A DNA stretch of 64,000 nt, from contig NZ_CP047046.1 of NCBI RefSeq assembly GCF_030408435.1, positions 1,904,572 to 1,968,571 on the forward strand, given 5' to 3'. Positions 9,989 to 18,190 of this stretch are shown one piece after another. This DNA is from Corynebacterium auriscanis (lineage in GTDB: Bacteria > Actinomycetota > Actinomycetes > Mycobacteriales > Mycobacteriaceae). Under the pieces are notes generated by a model, which saw only the letters and a list, made by a program, of their open reading frames with translations, made no database searches and was not told the DNA's origin. The translations under genes were made by a program, and so were the position numbers. How positions within the stretch are numbered: the first letter of the stretch is position 1; the number at the start of each line of letters is the position of its first letter.

Positions 9989-10813
9989 TTATTTACCCGA
10001 ATCCACATCCCGGAAGCGTTGCGGTTCCTTATCCCCCAACCGGAACGAGGAATGCTCATCCAAATCAGCTGCGGAGAAATTAATTGGCCGGGCCGCTAAA
10101 GCGCGCCACGAGTGGCGCAGGGGTGTGAACATATGGTTCCGGCCTATCCAGCAGACCAACAAGGCCACGACCGCGCACAGGTGCACCAACAATCCCCACA
10201 AGGGGTTCGCAAACAACCCGCGCCCAGTGGTGACACCCACAAACTCGATGACAACCTCACGTGTGGCAAAACCGGCACCGAACGCCCACTGCGCCAAATA
10301 GATCGGCAAGATCGCACTGGAGACTTTCGGGCGCGCCGCGGCCCATGCAATACCCACCGCCAAAGCGAACTTGTCCACCGCGTTATCCATGATCAGCCTG
10401 GTGATGATGGGCCCGTTGGCGTCGTTATCCAAAACAGCAGGATTAACCGGAGTGGCAAACAGCAGCAGGCCAGCCCACGCCAAGTAAACCCCAGCTACCA
10501 AAATGAGGACTATGCGAGCAATTGTCATGGGCAGTTGCCGGTTCGTCACCCCAGAAGCGACAACGGGCATGGTATCGGCTGCAGCAAGAATGTGATCGGT
10601 GATCTTGGCTGGGTCTGGGGCGTGGTCGGCGACCTGGGACTGCGAATCGATAGAGCCAATGGTGAGGGAACGCCCTAGTGCCGTCACGGTGGTGTACCAA
10701 CGCTGACACTCCTCACACACATCGAGGTGAGCGTCAATGACCTCATCGGGCAGCTCGGAGCGCTCGCCATCAAGCCGTGCAGACAGTGCAGCGCGTACCT
10801 GTTCACAGTCCAC
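9989..10813 (-). CDS. zf-HC2 anti-sigma-like membrane protein, no sigma partner nearby
   Basis: A 274-residue protein with an N-terminal zinc-binding anti-sigma domain: Cys3, then 'HLDVCEEC' near residues 29-36, which completes the H-x3-C-x2-C motif. A linker follows, then about four hydrophobic segments between residues 95 and 235 and a charged tail. Such proteins usually hold an ECF sigma factor at the membrane, but no sigma gene lies beside it. It is the last gene of the galU-glp-rimJ-glpR-doxX run on this strand. The GTG start at 10813 is preceded by GGTGAG. Whether it binds a distant sigma factor or only shares the fold is unknown. Confidence 0.75.
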   Translation of the reverse strand: MDCEQVRAALSARLDGERSELPDEVIDAHLDVCEECQRWYTTVTALGRSLTIGSIDSQSQVADHAPDPAKITDHILAAADTMPVVASGVTNRQLPMTIARIVLILVAGVYLAWAGLLLFATPVNPAVLDNDANGPIITRLIMDNAVDKFALAVGIAWAAARPKVSSAILPIYLAQWAFGAGFATREVVIEFVGVTTGRGLFANPLWGLLVHLCAVVALLVCWIGRNHMFTPLRHSWRALAARPINFSAADLDEHSSFRLGDKEPQRFRDVDSGK

Positions 10814-10906
10814 AGTGGCTCACCACATTCCTTCGTCAAGTGATCCGATTTCCGTAAGTGGCCAGGCGCTTGGGCCCAACACCGGTGGTTGTTTTCAGCG
10901 CTGTGG

Positions 10907-11326
10907 TTAAGCAAACCGCGCAAGCGCACGATCCAAGCTCGCCCGCCCGGCACCAAACACCACGATCATCAGCAAACTGGCCATCAACACAAGAATGTAT
11001 TCCATACCGCCATCAGACACATAAAAGCCATGATGAGAAAACTGAAAATACAGCATGGCAGCGGCTATAACGAACAGCACGCCAGCGGCAGCTGTAGTAA
11101 GCACCCCGGCGATCAACATAGCCCCACAGAACATGAAAAGCACGGACACGGTCCATGCAAACACGCTGGGGTTGGGATAGCCCACACGGGCGAATTCGAC
11201 GATCGTGCTGTTGTCTCCCACCATGCCCACACCGAAGACGTTGCGCCAACCGTGAGCGATGAACACCACCCCGAGGATGGCACGCAAAATGAACAGCGCG
11301 GTATCGCGCACAACTGGATGGTTCAT
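10907..11326 (-). CDS. DoxX family membrane protein
   Basis: A 139-residue protein with four hydrophobic segments and the DoxX start 'ALFILRAILGVVFIAHGWRN', followed by 'VFMFCGAMLIAGVLTTAAA'-type helices. DoxX/SURF4-like proteins are small integral membrane proteins, some tied to redox or oxidative-stress complexes; the role here is not known. Its ATG directly follows the TAA of glpR (TAAATG), so the two are probably translationally coupled. Confidence 0.85.
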   Translation of the reverse strand: MNHPVVRDTALFILRAILGVVFIAHGWRNVFGVGMVGDNSTIVEFARVGYPNPSVFAWTVSVLFMFCGAMLIAGVLTTAAAGVLFVIAAAMLYFQFSHHGFYVSDGGMEYILVLMASLLMIVVFGAGRASLDRALARFA

Positions 11327-12739
11327 TTAGACCGCGCGGATGTGACCGTTGTAGTAATCCCGCTCCTCATCGCCGTTGAAGAAGAAGTCGTGGCTGTCCA
11401 CAACGGCGAGGTTGTGCAGCTCGGCATCTGCTTCATCCGGTTCAACGATGACGGCGCCGGGGCGCATAAGCCGTGCGGGGATCACACCCAATTCCTGGTC
11501 TTCCGTGTTACGTACACCCAACCGGGCGCGGCGCATCCGGGCCAGACGTCGACGACGCAGCTTGGCCTCCTCGATGGCGTTCTTGCGCAGGGCAATGAGG
11601 TAGAACGCAGTCATGGCGGTCATCACAACGGGCAACAGCCACGATGCACCTCCGCGCCAGAATGCTAGGGCTAGCGTCAGCACGAGAAGCGCAACCATAC
11701 CCAGCAGCACGTGCTTGCGGCGCTGCTGACGGCGACGGTTTGCCGCGGCACTTGCCACCGGGTCGAAAACCCCGCGGCCGCGCCGGGATGCGATGTAGTT
11801 AATGTCATCTTCAGAGAGCTCCATGGAGTCGTAGAGTTTCTCCACGGGACGAGCAGTACCAACGGTAGCCAATTCCCGGACGTGATCGTCCCGTCCGCGT
11901 TCGTCATCGAAATCCACGCCGCGGAGAACTCCGGCGGGTACCTCCACAGGCTGGGGATTGATCGCCTCGACGCCCTCGTGTGCCTCACCGGTGTTGTCTG
12001 CATCGGTCGTGTCAGCTTCGTCGCGAGCGCCATCCACACGGCCCGCCAACGTGTCTGCCTTGCGAACTTTCTCCTCCGCTTCGCTGTTCGACTTTGCAGT
12101 CTTTTTGCGCTGTAGAGCTGCGACAACGTCTTCCTCGGCGATAGGGCCGAACTCCCCCGTATCGGTTTCATCGTGGGACTTGTACGAGTTGGCATCGACC
12201 TTTCGGGCCACACCGTACTCGGCGACTGCGACCGAACCATCATTGGCCGTGTCGCCGTTGGTTTTCATATCCCCGGCGGGGGCGTTCTTGGCCGCATCCT
12301 CATTGGCTGAGTCATCAGCCACGGCATCCCCGCGGACTTCCTCGATAACCTCGCCGTCGATCACGTCGCTGTCCTCAGCTTCCGCGTCAGCCTCGTCGCC
12401 TTGTGCTCCCACGGCCTCTACCGCATGACCATCCTGGCGTGCTACGGCCACGCTCTTGCCCGGAGTGCGCTGCGAGGATTCCGTGCCCTCGTCATCCAAC
12501 AGCACGTATTCCGGTTCGGCATCCACCAGTTCCAGCTCTTCACCGCTGTCATCAACGGTGTACAGCGCCGGCGATGGGCGCAGCTTGCGCTTTTTGCGCA
12601 GCTCCGCACCGCCCGAATGTACGAGGCGTGTCTCGGTCAAGGCCTCAGAAGTCTGCCTTACTGGGCGGCGATTAAACAGCACCAAGGGCGTTAACAGGAC
12701 GATCCAAACGACGGCAATTAGAAGCAGTGAACCGGGCAC
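11327..12739 (-). CDS. glpR: divisome membrane protein SepX/GlpR
   Basis: A 470-residue membrane protein. It has an N-terminal transmembrane helix (about residues 4-22), a long acidic, disordered middle, then the conserved 'ELSEDDINYIASRRGRGVFDP' motif and two membrane helices near residues 340-385. A basic segment and a short C-terminal domain ending in 'DYYNGHIRAV' complete it. This matches the actinobacterial GlpR/SepX family. In C. glutamicum GlpR is the membrane receptor of the gephyrin-like FtsZ-binding protein Glp, and in Streptomyces SepX is a divisome component. The same-strand order glp-rimJ-glpR here agrees. The disordered region is probably the variable part between species. Function is assigned from family and synteny. 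Confidence 0.85.
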   Translation of the reverse strand: MPGSLLLIAVVWIVLLTPLVLFNRRPVRQTSEALTETRLVHSGGAELRKKRKLRPSPALYTVDDSGEELELVDAEPEYVLLDDEGTESSQRTPGKSVAVARQDGHAVEAVGAQGDEADAEAEDSDVIDGEVIEEVRGDAVADDSANEDAAKNAPAGDMKTNGDTANDGSVAVAEYGVARKVDANSYKSHDETDTGEFGPIAEEDVVAALQRKKTAKSNSEAEEKVRKADTLAGRVDGARDEADTTDADNTGEAHEGVEAINPQPVEVPAGVLRGVDFDDERGRDDHVRELATVGTARPVEKLYDSMELSEDDINYIASRRGRGVFDPVASAAANRRRQQRRKHVLLGMVALLVLTLALAFWRGGASWLLPVVMTAMTAFYLIALRKNAIEEAKLRRRRLARMRRARLGVRNTEDQELGVIPARLMRPGAVIVEPDEADAELHNLAVVDSHDFFFNGDEERDYYNGHIRAV

Positions 12740-12863
12740 GAGTCTCGCTTCTCCTCAAATTGATAGGGCAATAGCTCCCCGCAGCGTTTTCGCCTCCGGG
12801 AACGTGGTGATAAAGATATTAAGCAACGCTATCCACGCTAGCGTTTTCAGTCGCAATCGGCCC

Positions 12864-13541
12864 TCAAGCCACGCCGATAAGCACCCCATCATTAAGCAAT
12901 TTGCGCACCAGCGTGCCGTGGGCAGCGATCTCCTCCATCGTCACAGCAACCAGTAGATGATCGGTCCATTCCCCATTGATGTGCAGGTTTCGCAACAAAG
13001 TCCCCTCGTGGCGGAACCCCGCCTTCTCCAACACCTTGCGCGAGGCAATGTTTTCCTCCATCACGGTCGCCTCAATCCGGTGCATATCCACGTTGCGGAA
13101 TGCATGGTCCACTCCCAACGCCACGGCCGCGGTGGCAACCCCCTGGCCTTGGACGCCGCTGTATACCCAGTACCCGACCCAGCAACTTTTGATCGCCCCG
13201 TGCTGAATGTTCCCTAACGTCAGCTGGCCGGCGAACCGACCATCTACTTCAATGGCCATGGGCACGACCGCTCCCCGGTCTGCCCACTGCATGAGGTTGC
13301 GATAGGTGTACTTCCACCCTTGAGTGTTGTGAGCCTGTTCCCACCCACTCGTTGCGGTCGGCTCAACGGGTTCCAACAATCGGCGGTCGGCAATTCTGTA
13401 TCGACGCCATGCCACGCCATCCCCACGTTCCAAATTCCGTAGGTGCACACGTCGCCCTGACTTCGTGATGACGGTTGGGGTGTCCACCGGCCACCCCAAC
13501 CTGCCGGTGCTCGCTCCGGTAAGGAAACTCAAAAAGTTCAT
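12864..13541 (-). CDS. rimJ: RimJ/RimL-type GNAT N-acetyltransferase
   Basis: A 225-residue GCN5-related acetyltransferase. The core runs from 'VHLRNLERGDGVAWRRYR' through 'FAGQLTLGNIQHGAIKSCWVGYWV' to the acetyl-CoA pyrophosphate-binding region 'QGQGVATAAVALGVDHAF' and 'RIEATVMEENIASRKVLEKAGFRHEG'. It resembles ribosomal-protein-alanine N-acetyltransferases (RimJ, acting on uS5). It lies between the two cell-division genes glp and glpR, a conserved but functionally unexplained position. The 124-base gap to glpR has no obvious terminator, so co-transcription is likely. Confidence 0.88.
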   Translation of the reverse strand: MNFLSFLTGASTGRLGWPVDTPTVITKSGRRVHLRNLERGDGVAWRRYRIADRRLLEPVEPTATSGWEQAHNTQGWKYTYRNLMQWADRGAVVPMAIEVDGRFAGQLTLGNIQHGAIKSCWVGYWVYSGVQGQGVATAAVALGVDHAFRNVDMHRIEATVMEENIASRKVLEKAGFRHEGTLLRNLHINGEWTDHLLVAVTMEEIAAHGTLVRKLLNDGVLIGVA

Positions 13542-13586
13542 GATGCTACCTACCCCCGGGTCGCTGAACGCGTGAACACGACCCCG

Positions 13587-14882
13587 CTAGGCCCGGTTCG
13601 TCAGGAACATCACATCAACCACCGAACCCGGCGCGATGTGGGCTACGTCCACCGGAACCACAATCAAACAGTTCGCCCGGCCGTGGCTACCCAACAGATG
13701 TGTTGGCTCGCCGCCATCGGCGGCTCCCAATGGATCCACCAAGAAGTCACCGGTATCCCGATCGCGCATCAGCTGGCCACGAATAAATCCCCTTCGGTGC
13801 GGCGCGGATTCAATAGAAGCGATGGTGCGTGCTTGAACCACGCGACGGTTCGACTGGCGTTGACCGCGAATGAGCTGGATTAGTGGGCGCACCATGACTT
13901 CAAAAGCCACCAGCGCAGCCGACGGGTTAGCCGGCAGCAGGAATGTCGGCACCTTGTCGGCGCCAAGGGTTCCAAAGCCCATGACGGACCCGGGGTGCAT
14001 GGCAACACGTGTGATCTCCAGCTCGCCTAGCTCTGCAAGAACCTCTCGCAGCTCTTCGCTGGCGGTACCGCCCACTGCACCGGTGATCACCACAACTTCA
14101 GAACGGATGAGCTGGCCTTCGATGATGTCCTTCATCCGGCGAGGCTCTCCCCCGACGATTCCCAGGCGGTGCACTTCTGCACCTGCTTCTCGCCCTGCTG
14201 CGGTGAGGGCATAGGAATTGACGTCGTAGATCTTGCCGAGGGATGGTTCGCGATCAATATCGATCAGCTCTTGCCCAAAAGCCATTACGGCCATACGTGG
14301 CCGTGGATACACCAGCACCTTCGACCGGCCCACACCGGCCAACAATCCGACCTGAGCAGCGCCGATGACTGACCCCTGCTCCACGACCACATCGCCAGGT
14401 TGCACGTCCGAACCCTTGCGGTGGACGAATTCCCCCGGCTGGAGCAACTCTTGCGGAATGATGCGGCGACCCTGAGTTTCCGCCCAATCCAGGGGCAGCA
14501 CGGCGTCGGCCAAAGTAGGTAAAGGGGCACCTGCGTGAACCCTGACGCACTGCCTAGGCTGCAAACGAACCGGTCGGTGGGATCCCGCTGTGACCTCACC
14601 GACGATAGGCAGCGCGGTGCGACGTGCTGGTTGGTCGTCGCTGGAATCGGCGCCCTCCGATGGCTCCCCATCAACCGGAGTGGGATCCAGTGCCTGACGG
14701 ATGTCCACACACCGAACGGCATAACCGTCGATGGCAGCCTGATCGAATCCAGGGAAGTGTTCCGTGCCTTCTACCTGCTCAGCGCACCTCAAACCCAGAG
14801 CCTCGGAAATGGCCACACGCACGGGTTCGGGGGTGACCGCAGCAGCTGTGATGGTTGCCAGCTGCTCCTCAACTGTCCGCAT
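13587..14882 (-). CDS. glp: gephyrin-like FtsZ-binding protein Glp (MoeA family)
   Basis: A 431-residue MoeA/gephyrin-E-domain protein with the MoeA domain order. Canonical catalytic motifs are altered. The MoeA 'DNSAMDGYAV' appears as 'FDQAAIDGYAV', 'TGDEL' as 'FGQELIDID', the 'GGVSxGxxD' loop as 'TGAVGGTASE', and 'LPGNPVS' as 'LLPANPSAAL'. Loss of these residues fits a structural rather than molybdenum-inserting role. In C. glutamicum the equivalent gene is Glp, which binds the FtsZ C-terminus and the receptor GlpR. It is placed galU-glp-rimJ-glpR, as expected. Automated pipelines would label it moeA. I judge the cell-division role likely, but residual molybdopterin activity cannot be excluded. 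Confidence 0.85.
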   Translation of the reverse strand: MRTVEEQLATITAAAVTPEPVRVAISEALGLRCAEQVEGTEHFPGFDQAAIDGYAVRCVDIRQALDPTPVDGEPSEGADSSDDQPARRTALPIVGEVTAGSHRPVRLQPRQCVRVHAGAPLPTLADAVLPLDWAETQGRRIIPQELLQPGEFVHRKGSDVQPGDVVVEQGSVIGAAQVGLLAGVGRSKVLVYPRPRMAVMAFGQELIDIDREPSLGKIYDVNSYALTAAGREAGAEVHRLGIVGGEPRRMKDIIEGQLIRSEVVVITGAVGGTASEELREVLAELGELEITRVAMHPGSVMGFGTLGADKVPTFLLPANPSAALVAFEVMVRPLIQLIRGQRQSNRRVVQARTIASIESAPHRRGFIRGQLMRDRDTGDFLVDPLGAADGGEPTHLLGSHGRANCLIVVPVDVAHIAPGSVVDVMFLTNRA

Positions 14883-14951
14883 TACTTTGGGGTTCCTTCC
14901 TCGACCTTAGACTGCACTCGGCGGGTGGGGCCGGGTGGTTAGGAGAGATTT

Positions 14952-15875
14952 TTAGCTATCTTCTTCCGCCAGACGTTGATTCAACCAGTTCCGCAGCGAA
15001 GGACCGTAAGTATCATCCTTGAGGGCAAAGTCCACGCAAGCGCGAATATATCCACCAGGGTTACCGAGGTCATGGCGCTGACCGTGGTGGACCAAAATGT
15101 GCACTGGGTGCCCCTCCGTAATCAGCAGCTCAATGGCATCGGTGATCTGGATTTCCCCACCCTTGCCGGGTTTAGTGCGGCGTAGGGCATCAAAGATGCC
15201 GCGGTCCAATAGGTAACGCCCGGTAGCTACGAAGTTACTGGGAGCCTCGTCAATGTCAGGCTTTTCCACCATCGCCTTGACGGCCTTAACGTTTTCCTCA
15301 CCGGAGTCCTCGATATCGAACACACCGTACTTGCTGACGTCCTCGCGCGGCACTTCAAACGCACACAACACGGATCCACCAAACTTCTGGCGGATAGCCA
15401 GCATTTGATCCATCGCACCGAATGGCAAAACCAGATCATCCGGCAGCATAACGGCAAAGCAGTCTTCTTCGTCATCAAGCACAGCCTCCGCCAGCCCAAT
15501 CGCGTGCCCCAGCCCCAAGGGCTTTTCCTGCTCCACGGGCACAACATCAATCAGGCCATCGACGGCGCGAACTTTATCCAGCTGGGTTTGCTTATCGCGC
15601 GCCTCGAGAGTTTCCTCGAGCTCTAAGTCAGTGCGAAAATGCGCCATGATCCCGTCCTTTTTGGGAGCGGTGATAATGGCCAGACGGTCCGCTCCCGCAG
15701 CAGCGGCTTCATTCGCGATCAATTCGATGCCGGGAGTATCCACCACGGGCAGGAGTTCCTTAGGGACCGTTTTGGTCGCAGGCAGGAACCTAGTTCCAAG
15801 ACCAGCTGCGGGAACAACCACAGTGCGAACACGCGCCGGTGCCGTGTTTTGATCAGTCGTAGGGGTAGAAGACAT
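14952..15875 (-). CDS. galU: UTP--glucose-1-phosphate uridylyltransferase
   Basis: A 307-residue nucleotidyltransferase that makes UDP-glucose from UTP and glucose-1-phosphate for trehalose, arabinogalactan precursors and other glycans. The N-terminal nucleotide-binding loop 'VVVPAAGLGTRFLPATKTVPKELLPVVDTP' is seen, followed by 'GLGHAIGLAEAVL', the metal-binding 'VMLPDDLV', 'MVEKPDIDEAP' and 'GRYLLDRGIFDAL'. It is the probable first gene of the minus-strand operon with glp. It is divergent from the 5-formyl-THF cyclo-ligase gene over about 150 bases that should hold both promoters. Confidence 0.97.
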   Translation of the reverse strand: MSSTPTTDQNTAPARVRTVVVPAAGLGTRFLPATKTVPKELLPVVDTPGIELIANEAAAAGADRLAIITAPKKDGIMAHFRTDLELEETLEARDKQTQLDKVRAVDGLIDVVPVEQEKPLGLGHAIGLAEAVLDDEEDCFAVMLPDDLVLPFGAMDQMLAIRQKFGGSVLCAFEVPREDVSKYGVFDIEDSGEENVKAVKAMVEKPDIDEAPSNFVATGRYLLDRGIFDALRRTKPGKGGEIQITDAIELLITEGHPVHILVHHGQRHDLGNPGGYIRACVDFALKDDTYGPSLRNWLNQRLAEEDS

Positions 15876-16026
15876 GCCAAGAATCGTACCGTTAATCGCA
15901 GGTATTTCGCGTTAACTACACTCCCGATTCATCATTAAGTTGACGGTCGCTATGAGTTTTTCTGCCAAATCTTCCCCGCGCCCTACGTCCCGCCCCGAAC
16001 CACTGCTAAGAGTAGGTTTTGTGATT

Positions 16027-16620
16027 ATGGACACGATAAGGGAGCAGAAACGTCAACTTCGCCGGGAAATACGGCAGCGGCGACGCGCCGTGCCCGCACC
16101 CGAGCGTCAATCCCGCGATACGGCAATTCAGAATAATCTGCGCGAGTTTTTAACACAGGTCGACCCCTCCGCAGTGTGCGCCTACTCCCCCATGCCCGGC
16201 GAACCAGGTGGCGCTGACCTGCCGGAATTCATCCGTCGTTGCCTTCCTTCCGAGGTTCCCATTTTCTTGCCCCGCGTGGTTTCCTTGGATGGACAGAAAC
16301 TGGAGTGGGCCGAGTACACCGGTGAGCTATCAGTGAGCGATTGGGGAATCCCCGAGCCTGTGGGACCAGTTGTTTTGGATGTGTTCATGAAAGACCCGCT
16401 GATTATCTTGCCCGCACTTGCTATAGACTGTTACGGACGTCGACTGGGACAAGGCGGAGGATTCTACGACACCTTCTTTTCCCACAAACCTCCAAGAATC
16501 GTTTCTTGTGCGGTTGTCGACGATACCGAACTCATCGACCACGTTCCCACGGAAGACCACGACCTGACTGTGGGCTACATCATCTCGGGGACTGCCGTGG
16601 TCCAAAAGAAAGGAAATTAA
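16027..16620 (+). CDS. 5-formyltetrahydrofolate cyclo-ligase
   Basis: A 197-residue ATP-dependent enzyme converting 5-formyl-THF to 5,10-methenyl-THF in one-carbon metabolism. The N-terminal basic helix 'REQKRQLRREIRQRRRAV' and the C-terminal signature 'CYGRRLGQGGGFYDTFF' (phosphate/ATP site) define the family, with 'IILPALAID' just before it. An in-frame extension to 15940 exists, but ATG 16027 gives the standard N-terminus. The stop is three bases before mscL, so the two are an operon and probably coupled. Confidence 0.93.
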   Translation: MDTIREQKRQLRREIRQRRRAVPAPERQSRDTAIQNNLREFLTQVDPSAVCAYSPMPGEPGGADLPEFIRRCLPSEVPIFLPRVVSLDGQKLEWAEYTGELSVSDWGIPEPVGPVVLDVFMKDPLIILPALAIDCYGRRLGQGGGFYDTFFSHKPPRIVSCAVVDDTELIDHVPTEDHDLTVGYIISGTAVVQKKGN

Positions 16621-16623
16621 GGC

Positions 16624-17133
16624 ATGCTTAAGGGCTTCAAGGACTTCATCATGCGTGGCAACGTGATCGAACTCGCGGTCGCAGTTGTCATGGGTACCGC
16701 ATTCACCGCGATTGTTACCGCTTTCACCAAGGGGATCATCGATCCCCTACTCGCTTCTATCGGTGGCAGCCCAGACATTGGATTTGGGTTCTTCGTCCGC
16801 GAGGGGAACCCAGCGACCTTCATCAATATCGGCGCCATCATCACTGCGATCATCAATTTCTTGATCGTGGCCGCAGTCATTTACTTCGTAATGATTGCGC
16901 CAATGAATAAGCTGGCTGAGATCACTGCCCGCCGCAAGGGCATCGCTCCTGAGGAAGCTGCAGCGACGGACGTTGAACTGCTGACCGAGATCCGTGACCT
17001 GCTGCGCGAGCAGCGCGCGGGGCAAACCGACCCAGCCCTGCAACAGCGCTTGGACCGGGCAGAGACGATGACCCCAAACGGCGACGACGCCACTGAGGCC
17101 ACTGCTAACAAGTACGGCCGCCACGCTGAGTAA
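16624..17133 (+). CDS. mscL: large-conductance mechanosensitive channel MscL
   Basis: A 169-residue homopentameric channel opened by membrane tension to release solutes at hypo-osmotic shock. The N-terminal amphipathic helix 'MLKGFKDFIMRGNVIELAVAVVMG' leads into TM1 with the pore-lining glycine/alanine pattern. A short periplasmic loop follows, then TM2 ('AIITAIINFLIVAAVIYFVMI') and a cytoplasmic helical bundle ending in a charged tail. The tail after residue 110 is longer than in E. coli (136 aa) and acidic. The pairing with the cyclo-ligase gene is conserved in corynebacteria. A 40-bp tandem array begins six bases after the stop. Confidence 0.97.
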   Translation: MLKGFKDFIMRGNVIELAVAVVMGTAFTAIVTAFTKGIIDPLLASIGGSPDIGFGFFVREGNPATFINIGAIITAIINFLIVAAVIYFVMIAPMNKLAEITARRKGIAPEEAAATDVELLTEIRDLLREQRAGQTDPALQQRLDRAETMTPNGDDATEATANKYGRHAE

Positions 17134-17138
17134 TTAAG

Positions 17139-17258
17139 ACCCCAGTGCGGGGGCTTGTACTCCCGCCAACACTCACGCACCCCAGTGCGGGGGCTTGTAC
17201 TCCCGCCAACACTCACGCACCCCAGTGCGGGGGCTTCTGTTCCCGCCAAAACTCATCA
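17139..17258. repeat. 40-bp tandem repeat, three units with hairpins
   Basis: Units start at 17139, 17179 and 17219; the first two are essentially identical and the third is degenerate. Each contains GCGGG and CCCGC arms about ten bases apart, so the array can fold into three consecutive short hairpins between the convergent mscL and mog genes. The following DNA to 17471 is G-rich and shows no gene I can support. Confidence 0.9.
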
Positions 17259-17471
17259 TCGAACGAGTGACTAGTTCGGCGTGGGGACGTTGAGCCCGTG
17301 GCGTCAAAATGTGAAGTGCGCCCTTGGCCCTTTGAACCTAGAGTTCCGAAAGAGCGGCGAGCGAGGCGGCGGGGAGTTTTAGACACGGCGTTAATGGCTA
17401 GACGTTGTAGGGGGAGTTGCACACTGTGCGGGGGGAATCTTGCGGTGGGGAGTAAACACTGCGGCGGTGGG

Positions 17472-18068
17472 TTAAACGTTAAGTTCGCCGATGACGTGAC
17501 GAACCAGCGGACCCAACGTAGCCATACCGTCGCGGATCGCCTCCCGAGATCCAGCAATATTCACAATCACGGTAGAGCCCGATACTCCGGCAATGCCCCG
17601 CGAAAGACCCGCATGCAGGGAGTTCGCAGATAGACCGGAGGACCGAAGAGCTTCGGCAATACCCGGAATCCTGCGGTCCAGTTCCTTCTGTGTCGCCTCG
17701 GGCGTTTTATCCCGTGGCCCCACCCCGGTACCACCAATGGTCACAACCAAGTCCGTGCCACCGACCACGCCGGTTTGGATAGCTTGACGGATGGCAGCCT
17801 TACGACTTTCAACCTCGAGGATTGCATCGACAAGGAAGTCCTCTTCAGACAGTAACTCCCCGACCAACTCCCCAAAACGGGCATGTTTTTCCGGCTGGTC
17901 CGTGACGATGACCACCATGGCGTGCAGGAGCGCGCGCCGAGTGGGGTCTTGATACATTCGGGCTTCGGCATCCAAGGTGTGGAAGAGTGCGTCATCGGGT
18001 TCCGGAATATCGCCGGTCACGCGCTCTAGTTCCTCGTTATCCACTTCCCCAACTTTTGGGATGTTCAT
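17472..18068 (-). CDS. mog: MogA/MoaB-type molybdopterin adenylyltransferase family protein
   Basis: A 198-residue protein from ATG 18068 (a TTG start at 18113 would add 15 residues). The MoCF-binding domain covers about residue 45 onward, with 'VVIVTD', 'DLVVTIGGTGVGPRDKTPEAT' and 'LSRGIAGVSGSTVIVNIAGS', the standard MPT-binding loops. This family adenylates molybdopterin during molybdenum-cofactor synthesis. The N-terminal 40 residues are acidic and not part of the known fold. The other MoeA-like protein nearby (Glp) looks non-catalytic, so whether this genome makes cofactor must be judged from genes outside the window. Confidence 0.88.
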   Translation of the reverse strand: MNIPKVGEVDNEELERVTGDIPEPDDALFHTLDAEARMYQDPTRRALLHAMVVIVTDQPEKHARFGELVGELLSEEDFLVDAILEVESRKAAIRQAIQTGVVGGTDLVVTIGGTGVGPRDKTPEATQKELDRRIPGIAEALRSSGLSANSLHAGLSRGIAGVSGSTVIVNIAGSREAIRDGMATLGPLVRHVIGELNV

Positions 18069-18190
18069 GGGCAATAGAAATCTTCCGGTCGGGCTTACAC
18101 TGGAAATGTCCAATTAACCGTATCCCGCCAATAACGTGGCTGTACAGACAAGCGCCAATTTATGGGGGATGACGGGGGATAGCAGGAGTT

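Noticed and set aside
13587..14882. Standard MoeA molybdenum insertase label
   Set aside because: Key catalytic motifs are altered and the gene order is that of Glp/GlpR.
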